Assembly (NCBI RefSeq): GCF_000423325.1
Contig: NZ_KE384007.1
Span: 65,491 to 129,490, forward strand
From: Lysobacter defluvii IMMIB APB-9 = DSM 18482
GTDB lineage: Bacteria; Pseudomonadota; Gammaproteobacteria; Xanthomonadales; Xanthomonadaceae
DNA: 64,000 nucleotides
Direction: 5' to 3'
The notes beneath the pieces are model-generated. The model ran no database searches. It was not told the DNA's origin and saw only the letters and a list, made by a program, of their open reading frames with translations. A program made the translations under genes and the position numbers. Position 1 is the first letter of the stretch; each line of letters starts with the position of its first letter. Positions 44,991 through 54,196 of this stretch are shown here, one piece after another.

Positions 44991-45051
44991 AGGCCAGGCC
45001 AGGCCAGGCCAGGCCGGGCTGGGCGCCGGTCGCCGGTCGCCGGTCACCGGT
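44991..45051. repeat. Short tandem runs (AGGCC and CGCCGGT)
   Basis: Five copies of AGGCC (44991-45015) are followed by four of the 7-bp unit CGCCGGT (45024-45051, one copy CACCGGT). Likely slippage products and a possible site of length variation. Confidence 0.9.
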
Positions 45052-45211
45052 CGCGGGACGCTGCGCGCTTGATCCCCTGTCTTCACCCCGGCCTGGTCAA
45101 AGGCGCGCCCGGAAGCTTGGTAGCCACCACACAAAGCCCGCCACCACGCAGGTGGAGCATCTCGCGGCGCCGCCTGCACTCCCGACCACGCCGCCAAACC
45201 AAGGCGCCGGT

Positions 45212-45255
45212 GCGGCGTGCGTGTGGGGTGTTGCTGGAGCAGGCCATGGGTGAAG
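45212..45255. repeat. Right arm of the inner inverted repeat
   Basis: Partner of 44770-44813; carries GCGTGTGGGGTGTTGCTGG and the CCATGG core. Confidence 0.75.
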
Positions 45256-45338
45256 CCGGGCTGCTTGCGCGGCACTGCCGCGCGCCCGGCTGAACGCCCG
45301 GCGCGCTGCGCCGGGCCGGACCCGCGTAGCGGGGCCTG

Positions 45339-45416
45339 CGCTCGGTGAGTCGGGCCATGGATGGCGCGATCGAACCGGCCAGCAAGCACCCCACACGCGC
45401 GCCGCTCCTTCCGAAG
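45339..45416. repeat. Right arm of the 78-bp inverted repeat
   Basis: Partner of 44690-44767, 39 bp downstream of the kup stop on the transcribed strand. With 571 bp between the arms, the geometry resembles a small mobile element or a decayed inverted duplication. Confidence 0.88.
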
Positions 45417-45454
45417 CCCGCGCTTTCCCCCGCGCGGATGGAACGGGGAAGGAG

Positions 45455-47380
45455 CTAGATCTCCACCTGCGCCCCCAGCTCCACCATCCGGTTGCCCGGG
45501 ATGTGGAAGAACCCCGAGGCTGGTGCCGCATTGCGGTGCATGAAGGCGAACAGCCGGTCGCGCCAGACCGGCATCCCCCGGTGACGCATGGCCACGACGG
45601 TTTCCCGGCTGGCGAACCAGGTCGTGTCCATGGGGTCGATCACGATCCCTTCCCCGTCTTGCTGGTCGCACGAGCGCATCAGCGCCAGCGGGACGTCCGG
45701 GACCTCCATGAAGCCGAAGCGGACCACGACCCGGTAGAACTCGTCGCCGATGGAGCGGATCGACAGGCGCCGGTCGGCCGGTGCGTAGGGGACGGTGAGC
45801 GTCTCCACGGTCAGGAACAGGTTCCGCTCGTGCAGGACCTTGTTGTGCTTAAGGTTGTGCAGCAGTGCGTGGGGGACCACGCCCTTGTCGGCGGTGAGGA
45901 AGATCGCGGTGCCCGGCACGCGGGTGGGCGGGGCGAGCATCAGGCCGGGCAGGAAGGTGTCGAGCTGGATGCCTTCCTTGCGGATCTCCTCGCGCAACAG
46001 CTCGCGGCCGTGGCGCCAGGTGCGCAGCAGGGTGAACAGGACGATGCCCAGGACCAGCGGGAACCAGCCGCCGACCGGGATCTTGGCGGCGTTGGCCACG
46101 ACGAAGGCGATGTCGCCGACCAGGAACACCGCGCACAGCGGCAGCACCCACCAGCGCCAGGCCGGCCACAGCGCGCGGGCGACCAGGGCCAGCAGCAGGG
46201 TGTCGATCAGCATGGTCCCGGACACCGACACGCCGTAGGCGACGGCCAGCGCCGAGGAACTGCCGAAGGCCAGCACCAGCAGGACCACGACCACCGCCAT
46301 CGCCCAGTTCACCGAGGGGATGTAGATCTGGCCGATGGTGTCGCGCGAGGTGTGGCGGATCCCCAGCCGGGGGATGTAGCCCAGCTGCATGGCCTGGCGG
46401 GTGACCGAGAACGCGCCGGTGATCACCGCCTGGGAGGCGATCACGGTCGCCGCAGTGGCAAGCACGATCATCGGGATCCGGCCCCACTCCGGCACGCCCA
46501 CGTAGAACGGGTTGCGGATCGCCGCCGGGTCCTCCAGCACCAGCGCGCCCTGGCCCAGGTAGTTGAGCATCAGCGCCGGCAGCACGAAGGCGTACCAGGC
46601 GATGCGCACCGGGCGCGCACCGAAATGGCCCATGTCGGTGTAGATCGCCTCGCCACCGGTCACCGCCAGCACCACCGCGCCGAGGATGAAGATCCCGCCC
46701 CAGCTGTGGTCGACGAAGAAGCGCGCCGCCCACAGGGGGTTGATCGCCTGCAGCACCTCCGGCTCGTGGAGGATGTTGGCCACCCCCAGCACCGCGAGCA
46801 CCAGGAACCACAGGCCGGTGATGGGGCCGAACACCCTGCCGACCCGCTCCGTGCCGAACCGCTGGACCGAGAACAGCGCCACCAGCACCAGGATCGTCAG
46901 CGGCACGACCCAGCGCCCCAGCTCGGGTGCCACGACCTCCAGGCCTTCCAGTGCGGAAAGCACCGAGATCGCGGGGGTGATCACCCCGTCACCGAAGAAC
47001 AGTGCCGCGCCGAACACCCCCAGCAGGCCGACGAGGTAGCTCGATCGCGGGCGACCGGCCAGGGTGCGCTGGGCCAGCGCCATCAGCGCCATGATCCCGC
47101 CCTCGCCCTCGTTGTCGGCGCGGGTGATGATCGTGACGTACTTGACCGTGACCACCAGCACCAGCGCCCAGAACACCAGCGACAGGATGCCCAGCACGGT
47201 GTCGTGGTCCGCGGCCAGCCCGAACGCCGGGTCGAAGGCCATCTTCAGGGTGTACAGCGGGCTGGTGCCGATGTCGCCGAACACCACGCCGATCGCGGCC
47301 ACCACCAGGCCCGCCAGCCCGGGCCGGCCCGATGCGGGCGCCTTGCCCCCAAGGGCGCGGGCGGAACGGGGAAGTGGCAT
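45455..47380 (-). CDS. kup: Kup, potassium uptake permease
   Basis: Low-affinity K+/H+ symporter of the inner membrane. 641 aa with about 12 membrane segments and the Kup signature [16 protein letters not shown] near the N-terminus, [13 protein letters not shown] and [20 protein letters not shown] soluble C-terminal domain of about 150 aa follows ([20 protein letters not shown]). The N-terminus is basic ([12 protein letters not shown]). It lies between ruvA and ruvB on the same strand, with 33 bp from ruvA and the repeat block after it. Confidence 0.95.
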   Translation of the reverse strand: MPLPRSARALGGKAPASGRPGLAGLVVAAIGVVFGDIGTSPLYTLKMAFDPAFGLAADHDTVLGILSLVFWALVLVVTVKYVTIITRADNEGEGGIMALMALAQRTLAGRPRSSYLVGLLGVFGAALFFGDGVITPAISVLSALEGLEVVAPELGRWVVPLTILVLVALFSVQRFGTERVGRVFGPITGLWFLVLAVLGVANILHEPEVLQAINPLWAARFFVDHSWGGIFILGAVVLAVTGGEAIYTDMGHFGARPVRIAWYAFVLPALMLNYLGQGALVLEDPAAIRNPFYVGVPEWGRIPMIVLATAATVIASQAVITGAFSVTRQAMQLGYIPRLGIRHTSRDTIGQIYIPSVNWAMAVVVVLLVLAFGSSSALAVAYGVSVSGTMLIDTLLLALVARALWPAWRWWVLPLCAVFLVGDIAFVVANAAKIPVGGWFPLVLGIVLFTLLRTWRHGRELLREEIRKEGIQLDTFLPGLMLAPPTRVPGTAIFLTADKGVVPHALLHNLKHNKVLHERNLFLTVETLTVPYAPADRRLSIRSIGDEFYRVVVRFGFMEVPDVPLALMRSCDQQDGEGIVIDPMDTTWFASRETVVAMRHRGMPVWRDRLFAFMHRNAAPASGFFHIPGNRMVELGAQVEI

Positions 47381-47413
47381 GGCGGTCCTGCGCGGCCGGA
47401 TCGGCCCGTGTGC

Positions 47414-48004
47414 TCAGCGAAGCGCGGACTGTAGCGCCTTGCGGATGATCGTTGCAGCGTCGTCGCCCGCGGCCGTCGCGCCGCGCGCCATCTTGACCGC
47501 CTCGGCCGGCTTGTAGCCCAGCTGCTGCAGCGCGATCACCGCCTCCGACTCGGGGTCCGCAGGGACCCCCCCGGATCCGGCGGCCCCCCCGGCACCGACG
47601 AGGTCGGCGGCGCGGTCGCGCAGTTCCACCACGATGCGCTCGGCGGTCTTCTTGCCGATGCCGGGGATGCGGACCAGCGCGGCGGTATCGCCGGCCTGCA
47701 CCAGCCGTGCGAACTCGTCGACGCTGGCACCCGACAGGATCGCCAGCGCGATCTTGGCGCCGATCCCGGTCACCCGCTGCACGTCGCGGAACAGCCGCCG
47801 CTCGGCCTCGGTCAGGAAGCCGTAGAGCGAGACGCTGTCGTCCTTCTGGGCGTAGTGGGTGGACAGCACCACCTCGCGGCCGACCTCGGGCAGGTCGTAG
47901 AAGGTGCTCATCGGCGCCTCCAGCTCATAGCCCACCCCACCCACGTCGACCATCAGCCAAGGCGGCTGCTTGTGGACCAGCGTGCCTTTCAGTCGTCCGA
48001 TCAT
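47414..48004 (-). CDS. ruvA: RuvA, Holliday-junction recognition protein
   Basis: Tetrameric junction-binding partner of RuvB. 196 aa: N-terminal OB-fold starting [20 protein letters not shown], helix-hairpin-helix pair with [15 protein letters not shown] and [19 protein letters not shown], and C-terminal domain III that contacts RuvB ([20 protein letters not shown]). The ATG at 48004 is the family start; 22 upstream codons in frame are noise. It follows ruvC by 13 bp. Confidence 0.97.
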   Translation of the reverse strand: MIGRLKGTLVHKQPPWLMVDVGGVGYELEAPMSTFYDLPEVGREVVLSTHYAQKDDSVSLYGFLTEAERRLFRDVQRVTGIGAKIALAILSGASVDEFARLVQAGDTAALVRIPGIGKKTAERIVVELRDRAADLVGAGGAAGSGGVPADPESEAVIALQQLGYKPAEAVKMARGATAAGDDAATIIRKALQSALR

Positions 48005-48017
48005 CGTGCTACTCCCT

Positions 48018-48539
48018 TCAGCGCCGCCGCAACAGCGCCACTCCGACGCCGGTGCGGGCGGCGGTCGCACTCATGTGTGCATGGGTCAGGGCCACGGCGA
48101 GCGCGTCGGCGGCGTCGGCCTGCAGCCGGGTGCCGTTGGCCAGGTTCAGCAGCAGGCGCACCATGTGCTGGACCTGCTCCTTGTCGGCGGCGCCGCGCCC
48201 GACCAGCGACTGCTTGATCACCCGCGGCGCATATTCGCTCACCTCCAGCCGGCGGCGCACCACCGTCGCCAGGGCTGCGCCGCGGGCGTGGCCGAGCTTG
48301 AGCGCGGAGGTGGCCGACTTGCCCATGAAGACCGTCTCGATCGCCACGTGGGTCGGCTGCCACTCGTCCAGCACCCGGTCCAGGCCCTCGCAGAGCAGTC
48401 CCAGGCGCGCGGGGAAGTCGCCGGCGTCGACCAGCTTCAGCGCCTCGCAGTGCACGTAGCGGCAGCGGCCGTCGGCGGCGACGTCGACCAGGCCGATGCC
48501 GGTGCGCTGCGAGCCGGGGTCGATCCCCAGGATCCTCAC
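48018..48539 (-). CDS. ruvC: RuvC, Holliday-junction resolvase
   Basis: Endonuclease cutting Holliday junctions. 173 aa from a GTG at 48539 (reads [15 protein letters not shown]); the frame is open upstream into yebC but that part is not RuvC. Catalytic acidic residues of the RNase H-like site: Asp in LGIDPGS, Glu in [20 protein letters not shown], and the Asp pair in [17 protein letters not shown]. Lies between yebC and ruvA; the ruvC-ruvA order is common. Confidence 0.96.
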   Translation of the reverse strand: MRILGIDPGSQRTGIGLVDVAADGRCRYVHCEALKLVDAGDFPARLGLLCEGLDRVLDEWQPTHVAIETVFMGKSATSALKLGHARGAALATVVRRRLEVSEYAPRVIKQSLVGRGAADKEQVQHMVRLLLNLANGTRLQADAADALAVALTHAHMSATAARTGVGVALLRRR

Positions 48540-48594
48540 GGCCTGTCCCCTCCGGTGCCCCGCGGGCCGGCGCCGCCCTTCCGGGCGGCACGGC

Positions 48595-49335
48595 TCAGGC
48601 GTAGGCGTCCTCGCCCAGCTGGGCGTTCGAGTACACGTTCTGGACGTCGTCCAGGTCTTCCAGCCAGTCGAGCAGTTTGGCCACCTGCTGCGCGGTCTCG
48701 CCCTCCACCGCCACGTCGTTGTCGGCGCGCCAGGTGACCGCGGCTTCGGCCGGTTCGTGGCCGGCGGCCAGCATCGCGTCACGCACCGCCTCGAAGTTCT
48801 CCGGCGCGGTCAGCACGTCGACGGAGCCGTCCTCGGGATAGGCGACGATGTCGTCCGCACCGGCCTCGATGGCGGCCTCGGTGATTGCGTCCTCGTCCGC
48901 GCCCGGCGGGTAGCTGAGCACGCCCAGCTTGTTGAACATGAAGGCGACCGAGCCGTCGGTGCCCAGGTTGCCGCCGAACTTGCCGAAGGCATGGCGCACG
49001 TCGGCCACGGTCCGGACCTTGTTGTCGGTCAGGCAGTCGACGATCACCGCCACCCCGCCGGGGGCGTAACCCTCGTAGCGGATCTCCTCGTAGCTCACGC
49101 CCTCCAGCTCGCCGGTCGCCTTCTTGACCGCGCGCTCGATGACGTCCTTGGTCATGTTGGCGGCCAGCGCTTTGTCCATGGCGGTGCGCAGGCGCGGGTT
49201 GTTGGCGGGGTCACCGCCCCCGGTGCGCGCGGCGACCGAGATCTCGCGGATGAGCTTGGTGAAGATCTTGCCCCGCTTGGCGTCCTGCGCCCCCTTGCGG
49301 TGCTGGATGTTGGCCCACTTGGAATGGCCTGCCAT
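48595..49335 (-). CDS. yebC: YebC-family transcription/translation factor
   Basis: 246-aa member of the YebC/TACO1 family, which in bacteria has been tied to transcription control and, more recently, to helping ribosomes through difficult sequences. Family start [20 protein letters not shown] with [12 protein letters not shown], three domains, and the conserved [20 protein letters not shown]. Directly upstream of ruvC, the usual place. Start at the ATG at 49335. Confidence 0.95.
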   Translation of the reverse strand: MAGHSKWANIQHRKGAQDAKRGKIFTKLIREISVAARTGGGDPANNPRLRTAMDKALAANMTKDVIERAVKKATGELEGVSYEEIRYEGYAPGGVAVIVDCLTDNKVRTVADVRHAFGKFGGNLGTDGSVAFMFNKLGVLSYPPGADEDAITEAAIEAGADDIVAYPEDGSVDVLTAPENFEAVRDAMLAAGHEPAEAAVTWRADNDVAVEGETAQQVAKLLDWLEDLDDVQNVYSNAQLGEDAYA

Positions 49336-49379
49336 TGCTGCTCTTTATTGCCTTGTCGCCACTGCGACGGAAGCGGCGA

Positions 49380-50045
49380 TTATAGGCTGTCGCCCCGCCC
49401 CGGGTTGCCGCCGGCCGGGTGCCGGAAGCGGCCGTGCCGCAGGAACTCGATCGCCTGCGCCGCCGCCCGTGCCGAGAACAGCATCCCGCTGTGGCTCAGC
49501 GGCAGCACGATGTGGTCGGCCAGTCCCTCCAGCCGCGTTTCGGCCACCGCCACGGTGCCATCGCTGGGTCCGGTGAAGCGGCCCAGCGCCTGGCCGAAGC
49601 CCAGCGGGCTGTCGCCGGCGACGACGCCCAGCTCGGCGGGTCCCTTCCAGGGCTTGCACCCCCGGCTCAGCAAGCGGGCGCTACGACCCAGGGCGCGCCG
49701 TCCCAGCGGGCGGCTGGCCAGGCCCTCGGCCGCCGCGCTGCCGCACAGGGGCGAGCCCAGGCAGACGATGCGCCCGACCGGCAGTTCCGGCGAGCGCTGC
49801 AGCGTCTGGACCGCCATCACCCCGCCCAAGCTGTGGGCGAGCACGTGGGTCGGCTCCGACAGGCGCGCGCGCAGCGCCGGCAGGGTGCCGCGCAGGCCCT
49901 CGGTCACCGAGGCGTAGCCGAACAGCTGCGGCTGGAAGCCGGCCCGCCGCAGCTGCCCGGCCATCCAGCGCATCGAGGCCCGCGGCATCCACAGCCCGTG
50001 CAGCAGCAGGACCCGCGTTACCGGTGCCCCGCCGGCCGCATCCAC
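49380..50045 (-). CDS. Alpha/beta-hydrolase, lipase-like
   Basis: 221-aa hydrolase of unknown substrate. N-terminal strand VLLLHGLWMPRASMRWMAGQ with the HG oxyanion motif, nucleophile elbow in VLAHSLGGVMAVQ (Ser about 71), a C-terminal Asp in PSDGTVAV and His in LPLSHSGMLFS to complete the triad. Start is the GTG at 50045, two bases after the stop of the DUF3016 lipoprotein, so translation is coupled. The short size and HSLGG suggest a cytosolic PGAP1- or esterase-like protein. Confidence 0.8.
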   Translation of the reverse strand: MDAAGGAPVTRVLLLHGLWMPRASMRWMAGQLRRAGFQPQLFGYASVTEGLRGTLPALRARLSEPTHVLAHSLGGVMAVQTLQRSPELPVGRIVCLGSPLCGSAAAEGLASRPLGRRALGRSARLLSRGCKPWKGPAELGVVAGDSPLGFGQALGRFTGPSDGTVAVAETRLEGLADHIVLPLSHSGMLFSARAAAQAIEFLRHGRFRHPAGGNPGRGDSL

Positions 50046-50047
50046 GC

Positions 50048-50581
50048 TCAGCTTCGACCCAGCTCGCGTGACAGCCAGTCGTCGAGCAGCTGCTTCTCGT
50101 AGCGCAGCGGGTCGCTGCTGCGATGGGTCAGGGCGCGCGACATGAAGCCGCTGTCCCTCAGCCGGCGCTCGCCTTCCGCAAGCACCCCGCCCGTCGCGTC
50201 GAGGTGGCGGAAACGCAGCACGATGCTGGGCGGATAGATATGGCGCGTGATCCGGATGTCGTCGGCTTCCGGGCCATGCCAGGGCTCGTAGTCACCGGCG
50301 CGGTCGATGTCCAGCAGTTCGACCTCCAGCGTTTCGCCCGGCTGCAGGCGCTCGGCCGCGGTGTCGCGCAGGTAGGTGGCGAGCTCGCGGACCCAGGTGC
50401 CGCGCAACGTCTCCATCCGGTCCCGGCCGCGGGTGATCTCGCTGAACTCCGCGGGATCGTTCCAGGACACCTGGACGGGTCCCTCGGTATCCAGCTGCCC
50501 GGGGCCGCTGGATACGGCCGGGGTGGTGGCACAGGCCGCCAGGAGTACCGCGGCGGCGGCGGTCAACAGGTGCAGTTTCAT
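50048..50581 (-). CDS. DUF3016-type lipoprotein
   Basis: 177 aa, lipobox in LLTAAAAVLLAACATTP (Cys about 17), then a DUF3016-like domain: VQVSWNDPAEFSEIT, LATYLRDTAAERLQPGETLE, VELLDIDRAGDYEPW, GGVLAEGERRLRD and YEKQLLDDWL at the end. The function of the family is unknown; a periplasmic or outer-membrane location is likely. It lies between aspS and the hydrolase on the same strand. Confidence 0.85.
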   Translation of the reverse strand: MKLHLLTAAAAVLLAACATTPAVSSGPGQLDTEGPVQVSWNDPAEFSEITRGRDRMETLRGTWVRELATYLRDTAAERLQPGETLEVELLDIDRAGDYEPWHGPEADDIRITRHIYPPSIVLRFRHLDATGGVLAEGERRLRDSGFMSRALTHRSSDPLRYEKQLLDDWLSRELGRS

Positions 50582-50653
50582 GTCGTCGGCTCCCGTTCGG
50601 GGGAGGAACCATTGTGCGCCACCCGCGTCAAGGGTGGCGCATTCCCCGTCGGC

Positions 50654-52429
50654 TCAGCCGCCCTGCCCCGCCTCTTCCGGCGTCCGCACGGCGATGTGCA
50701 CCTCGGTCAGCTGCGCCTCGTCCAGCGGCGACGGCGCGTCGGTCATCAGGCACTGCGCGCCCGTGGTCTTGGGGAAGGCGATCACGTCGCGGATCGACTC
50801 GGTGCCCGCCATCAGCGCGGCGATGCGGTCGATGCCGAAGGCGATGCCCCCGTGCGGCGGCGCGCCGTACTTCAGCGCGTCCAGCAGGAAGCCGAACTTG
50901 GCCCGCTGCTCCTCCGCGCCGATGCCCAGCAGCTCGAATACGGCGGCCTGCATCTGCGGGCGATGGATGCGGATCGAGCCGCCACCGATCTCGTTGCCGT
51001 TGAGCACCATGTCGTAGCCGCGGCTCACCGCGGTGGCGGCGTTGGCGCGCAGGTCCTCGATGCTGTCGACGGCCGGGGCGGTGAACGGGTGGTGCAGCGC
51101 CACGTAGCGGCCGGCCTCCTCGTCGTACTCGAACATCGGGAAGTCGGTGACCCACAGCGGCTTCCAGCCCTCCCCGACCAGCCCGAAGTCCTTGCCGGCC
51201 TTGAGCCGCACCGCGCCCATGAAGTCGGACACGGTGCCGTACGCGCCGGCGCCGAAGAACACCAGGTCGCCGTTGCCGGCACCGGTGACGTCCAGCAGCT
51301 CCCGGAACGCGGCCTCCTCGAAGAACTTGGCGACCGGCGAGTTCACCGCGCCGTCCTCGCCGATCTTCGCGTACGCCAGACCCTTGGCGCCGTACTTGCC
51401 GGCGTGGGCCGCGTACTCGTCGATCTGCTTGCGCGAGAGCGTGGCGCCGCCGGGGATGCGCAGCGCGCACACGCGGCCGGCCGGGTCGGCGGCCGGCTCG
51501 GCGAACACCTTGAAGCCGCACCCGCGCACCTGGTCGGCGACGTCGACCAGCTCCAGCGGGTTGCGCAGGTCCGGCTTGTCGGAGCCGTAGCGTCGCATCG
51601 CCTCGGCCCAGGTCATGCGCGGGAACACGCCCAGCTCCACGCCGATGACCTCGTTGAACACCTCGCGCATCATCCGCTCGACGGTGTCCTGCACGTCGCG
51701 CTCCTCCACCCAGGCGAACTCGATGTCCAGCTGGGTGAACTCCAGCTGCCGGTCCGCGCGCAGGGCCTCGTCGCGGAAGCAGCGGGCGATCTGGTAGTAC
51801 CGGTCGAAGCCGGACATCATCAGGATCTGCTTGAACAGCTGCGGGCTCTGCGGCAGGGCGTAGAACTCGCCCGGGTGCATGCGCGCCGGCACCAGGAAGT
51901 CGCGCGCACCCTCGGGCGTGGCGCGGGTCAGGATCGGGGTCTCGATGTCCTGGAAGCCGCGCCCGTCCAGCCAGCGGCGCAGGGCCGCCACCAGCTTCGT
52001 GCGGGTGCGCAGCCGGCGCTGCATGTCCGGGGTGCGCAGGTCCAGGTAGCGGTACTTGAGGCGGATGTCCTCGCCCGGGTTCTCGTGGGCGTGGAACGGC
52101 AGCGGCTCGGCCTTGTTGAGCACCTCGATGCGCTCGGCCACCACCTCGACCTGGCCGGTGCGGATGCGGTCGTTGACCGACTCGCGGCGCCGCACCGTGC
52201 CGGTGACCCGGATGCAGTCCTCGTAGCCCAGGTCGGCGGCCGTGGCGATCACAGCCGCGTTGCCCTCCGCCTGCGACGGCTCGGCGACCACCTGGACGAT
52301 GCCCTCGTGGTCGCGCAGGTCGACGAAGCACAGGCCGCCCAGGTCGCGTGCGACGTCCACCCAGCCGCACAGGGTCACGGCCTGGCCGATCAGCGCCTCG
52401 TCGACGAGGCCACAGAAATGGGTACGCAT
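50654..52429 (-). CDS. aspS: Aspartyl-tRNA synthetase
   Basis: Class II synthetase charging tRNA-Asp. 591 aa (E. coli 590). N-terminal anticodon-binding OB-fold with [20 protein letters not shown], motif 1 area [20 protein letters not shown], motif 2 [18 protein letters not shown], the bacterial insertion domain, and motif 3 [16 protein letters not shown]. The length and insertion domain fit the discriminating bacterial type, expected in this group. The ATG at 52429 is used; five codons upstream begin with TTG. Confidence 0.97.
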   Translation of the reverse strand: MRTHFCGLVDEALIGQAVTLCGWVDVARDLGGLCFVDLRDHEGIVQVVAEPSQAEGNAAVIATAADLGYEDCIRVTGTVRRRESVNDRIRTGQVEVVAERIEVLNKAEPLPFHAHENPGEDIRLKYRYLDLRTPDMQRRLRTRTKLVAALRRWLDGRGFQDIETPILTRATPEGARDFLVPARMHPGEFYALPQSPQLFKQILMMSGFDRYYQIARCFRDEALRADRQLEFTQLDIEFAWVEERDVQDTVERMMREVFNEVIGVELGVFPRMTWAEAMRRYGSDKPDLRNPLELVDVADQVRGCGFKVFAEPAADPAGRVCALRIPGGATLSRKQIDEYAAHAGKYGAKGLAYAKIGEDGAVNSPVAKFFEEAAFRELLDVTGAGNGDLVFFGAGAYGTVSDFMGAVRLKAGKDFGLVGEGWKPLWVTDFPMFEYDEEAGRYVALHHPFTAPAVDSIEDLRANAATAVSRGYDMVLNGNEIGGGSIRIHRPQMQAAVFELLGIGAEEQRAKFGFLLDALKYGAPPHGGIAFGIDRIAALMAGTESIRDVIAFPKTTGAQCLMTDAPSPLDEAQLTEVHIAVRTPEEAGQGG

Positions 52430-52480
52430 GGGGGACACCGGCAAATACGGAAACGGGCGATTTTACCCGTCCCCGGCTGG

Positions 52481-52801
52481 TTACGGAGCGGCCGCGGGGG
52501 CGGGCGTGGGCGCTGCGGCCGGCTTGGACTCCGGCTTCGGTGCCGGCTTGTCGGCGCTGCCGGCATCGGCCTTCGGCTTGTCGCCACCATCGCCCGCCAG
52601 GTTCCGCTTCTTCTCGCCGTCCTTCTTGAAGTCGGTCTCGTACCAGCCGCTGCCCGACAGGCGGAACTGCGGGGCCGTCAGGCGGCGCCGGACCTCGTCG
52701 CGGCCGCACTCGGGGCACTGCGTCGGATCGGGGTCGGAAAGCTTCTGCAGGCGGTCGAAGCCATGGCTGCAGGCGGCACACTCGAAGGCGTAGATGGGCA
52801 T
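52481..52801 (-). CDS. FmdB-family zinc ribbon protein
   Basis: 106 aa with the FmdB zinc ribbon MPIYAFECAACSHGFDRLQK and TQCPECGRDEVRR, giving two CxxC pairs at about 8-11 and 29-32. A disordered Lys/Pro/Ala tail (DKPAPKPESKPAAAPTPAPA) follows. Function unknown; many bacteria encode it beside aspS, as here, 51 bp upstream of the synthetase. The ATG at 52801 is the family start. Confidence 0.9.
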   Translation of the reverse strand: MPIYAFECAACSHGFDRLQKLSDPDPTQCPECGRDEVRRRLTAPQFRLSGSGWYETDFKKDGEKKRNLAGDGGDKPKADAGSADKPAPKPESKPAAAPTPAPAAAP

Positions 52802-52931
52802 GGCAGGGCAAGGTACCGGAGACTGCGGCCATGGATGGGGACGGCGCGCCCGGTTTCAAGGCTGCGTGGACCGTGGCCCCGGCCGGGCCTGATACCTTGC
52901 GGCCCACTCCCGAAGACCCGCCACAAGTGGA

Positions 52932-54191
52932 ATGATCGCCACCGTCCGTCCCCTCGCCGCGCTGCTCGCCGGCGTCGCCATCCTGCTCACCGGAACCGGG
53001 ATGCTCGGCAGCCTGCTGGGCGTCCGCGGGCAGATGGAGGGCTTCAGCGCGCAGACCCTCGGCCTGGTGATGTCGTGCTACTTCGTCGGCTTCTTGGCCG
53101 GCACCTACTTCACCCCCGGGCTGATCCAGCGGATCGGGCACATCCGTGCCTTCGCGTTCTTCGCCTCCGCCACGGCGGCCTCGGTGCTGCTGCACCCAGT
53201 GCTGGTCGATCCGTGGGCCTGGGCGCTGCTGCGGGCGGTGACCGGCGCGGCGCTGGTCGGGTGGTACACGGTGATCGAGAGCTGGCTCAATGCCCAGGCG
53301 CCCCGCGAGCAGCGCGGGCAGGTGTTCGCCGTCTACATGGCGGTCAACCTGGGCGCGGTCGCGCTCGGGCAGCTGCTGCTGGGTGCGAACGACCCGGGCG
53401 GCTTCGTCGCCTTCAGCCTGGTCGCGATCCTGGTGTGCGTGGCCACCCTGCCGGTCACCGCCAGCCGGATGGTGCAGCCCAGCTTCCCGCGCACCCCGCG
53501 GATGGCACCCGCCGAGATCTTCCGCATCGCCCCCGCGGCCGGCAGCGGCGCGCTTGCCTCGGGGCTGGTGATGGGCGGCTTCTGGGGCCTGGCGCCGGTG
53601 TACGCGACGACCCTCGGGCTCGAAGTCGGCGAGGTGGCGCTGATGATGTTCGCCGCCGTCGCCGGCGGGGCGCTGCTGCAGTGGCCGATTGGCCGGCTGT
53701 CCGACCGCGGAGATCGCCGGACCACGCTGGTGCTGGTGAGCCTGGCCGCCTGCGGCCTGTCGGTCGCGCTGTGGTCGCAGGGGGCGGAGAGCCGGCCGAT
53801 GCTGTACGCCCTGTTCTTCGCCTACGGCGGCATGGTCTTCGCGGTCAACCCGGTGTGCGTGGCGCACCTGCTCGACCATCTGCCGGCCGAGCGGATCATG
53901 GCCGGGGGCAGCAGCCTGCTGCTGGTCCACGGTGCCGGCTCGGCGCTGGGCCCGATGCTGGCCGGCGCGTTGATGGACCGCATCGGCCCGGCGGCGCTCC
54001 CGGCCTTCTTCGCGGCCGTGCTCCTGCTGCTCGCGTTCGTGGCCGCGGGCCGCCGCCTGCTACGCCGCCGCGACCGCACCGCGCCCGCCCACTTCCACGC
54101 GATGCAGGGCACCACCCCGTCCGCGCTGGAGATGCTGCCGGAGACCCACCCCGAGGATGCCGCGGACGGCGGCGGTTCCCCACGGGCGTAG
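52932..54191 (+). CDS. YcaD-like MFS transporter
   Basis: 419-aa major facilitator protein with about 12 membrane segments. The start IATVRPLAALLAGVAILLTG and the loops LVMSCYFVGFLAGTYFTPGL, VIESWLNAQAPREQRGQVFA and GGALLQWPIGRLSDRGDRRT are typical of the YcaD type. Substrate unknown. The C-terminal tail after residue 380 is soluble (HFHAMQGTTPSALEMLPET). Divergent from the fmdB gene across 130 bp; convergent with the next gene, 5 bp apart. Confidence 0.85.
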   Translation: MIATVRPLAALLAGVAILLTGTGMLGSLLGVRGQMEGFSAQTLGLVMSCYFVGFLAGTYFTPGLIQRIGHIRAFAFFASATAASVLLHPVLVDPWAWALLRAVTGAALVGWYTVIESWLNAQAPREQRGQVFAVYMAVNLGAVALGQLLLGANDPGGFVAFSLVAILVCVATLPVTASRMVQPSFPRTPRMAPAEIFRIAPAAGSGALASGLVMGGFWGLAPVYATTLGLEVGEVALMMFAAVAGGALLQWPIGRLSDRGDRRTTLVLVSLAACGLSVALWSQGAESRPMLYALFFAYGGMVFAVNPVCVAHLLDHLPAERIMAGGSSLLLVHGAGSALGPMLAGALMDRIGPAALPAFFAAVLLLLAFVAAGRRLLRRRDRTAPAHFHAMQGTTPSALEMLPETHPEDAADGGGSPRA

Positions 54192-54196
54192 GCGGC

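Larger units (their letters stand above)
44614..45454. other. 841-bp gene-free block of nested repeats between kup and ruvB
   Basis: I see no gene here on either strand. The only long open frames are low-complexity translations of the repeats. The block holds nested inverted repeats (78 and about 44 bp), a 50-bp direct repeat, short tandem runs, a hairpin at 44922-44952 and palindromes of the GGGCCATCCATGGCCC type. The repeat starts only 17 bp from the ruvB start codon, so any promoter for ruvB and the tol genes would lie inside it. Confidence 0.85.

Noticed and set aside
44595-45671. 358-aa minus-strand frame in the kup-ruvB gap
   Set aside because: It is a translation of the repeats, overlaps both neighbours and has no start site or domain.
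50628-53930. 1,100-aa minus-strand frame crossing the MFS gene and aspS
   Set aside because: Antisense to the MFS gene and out of frame in aspS; no motif.
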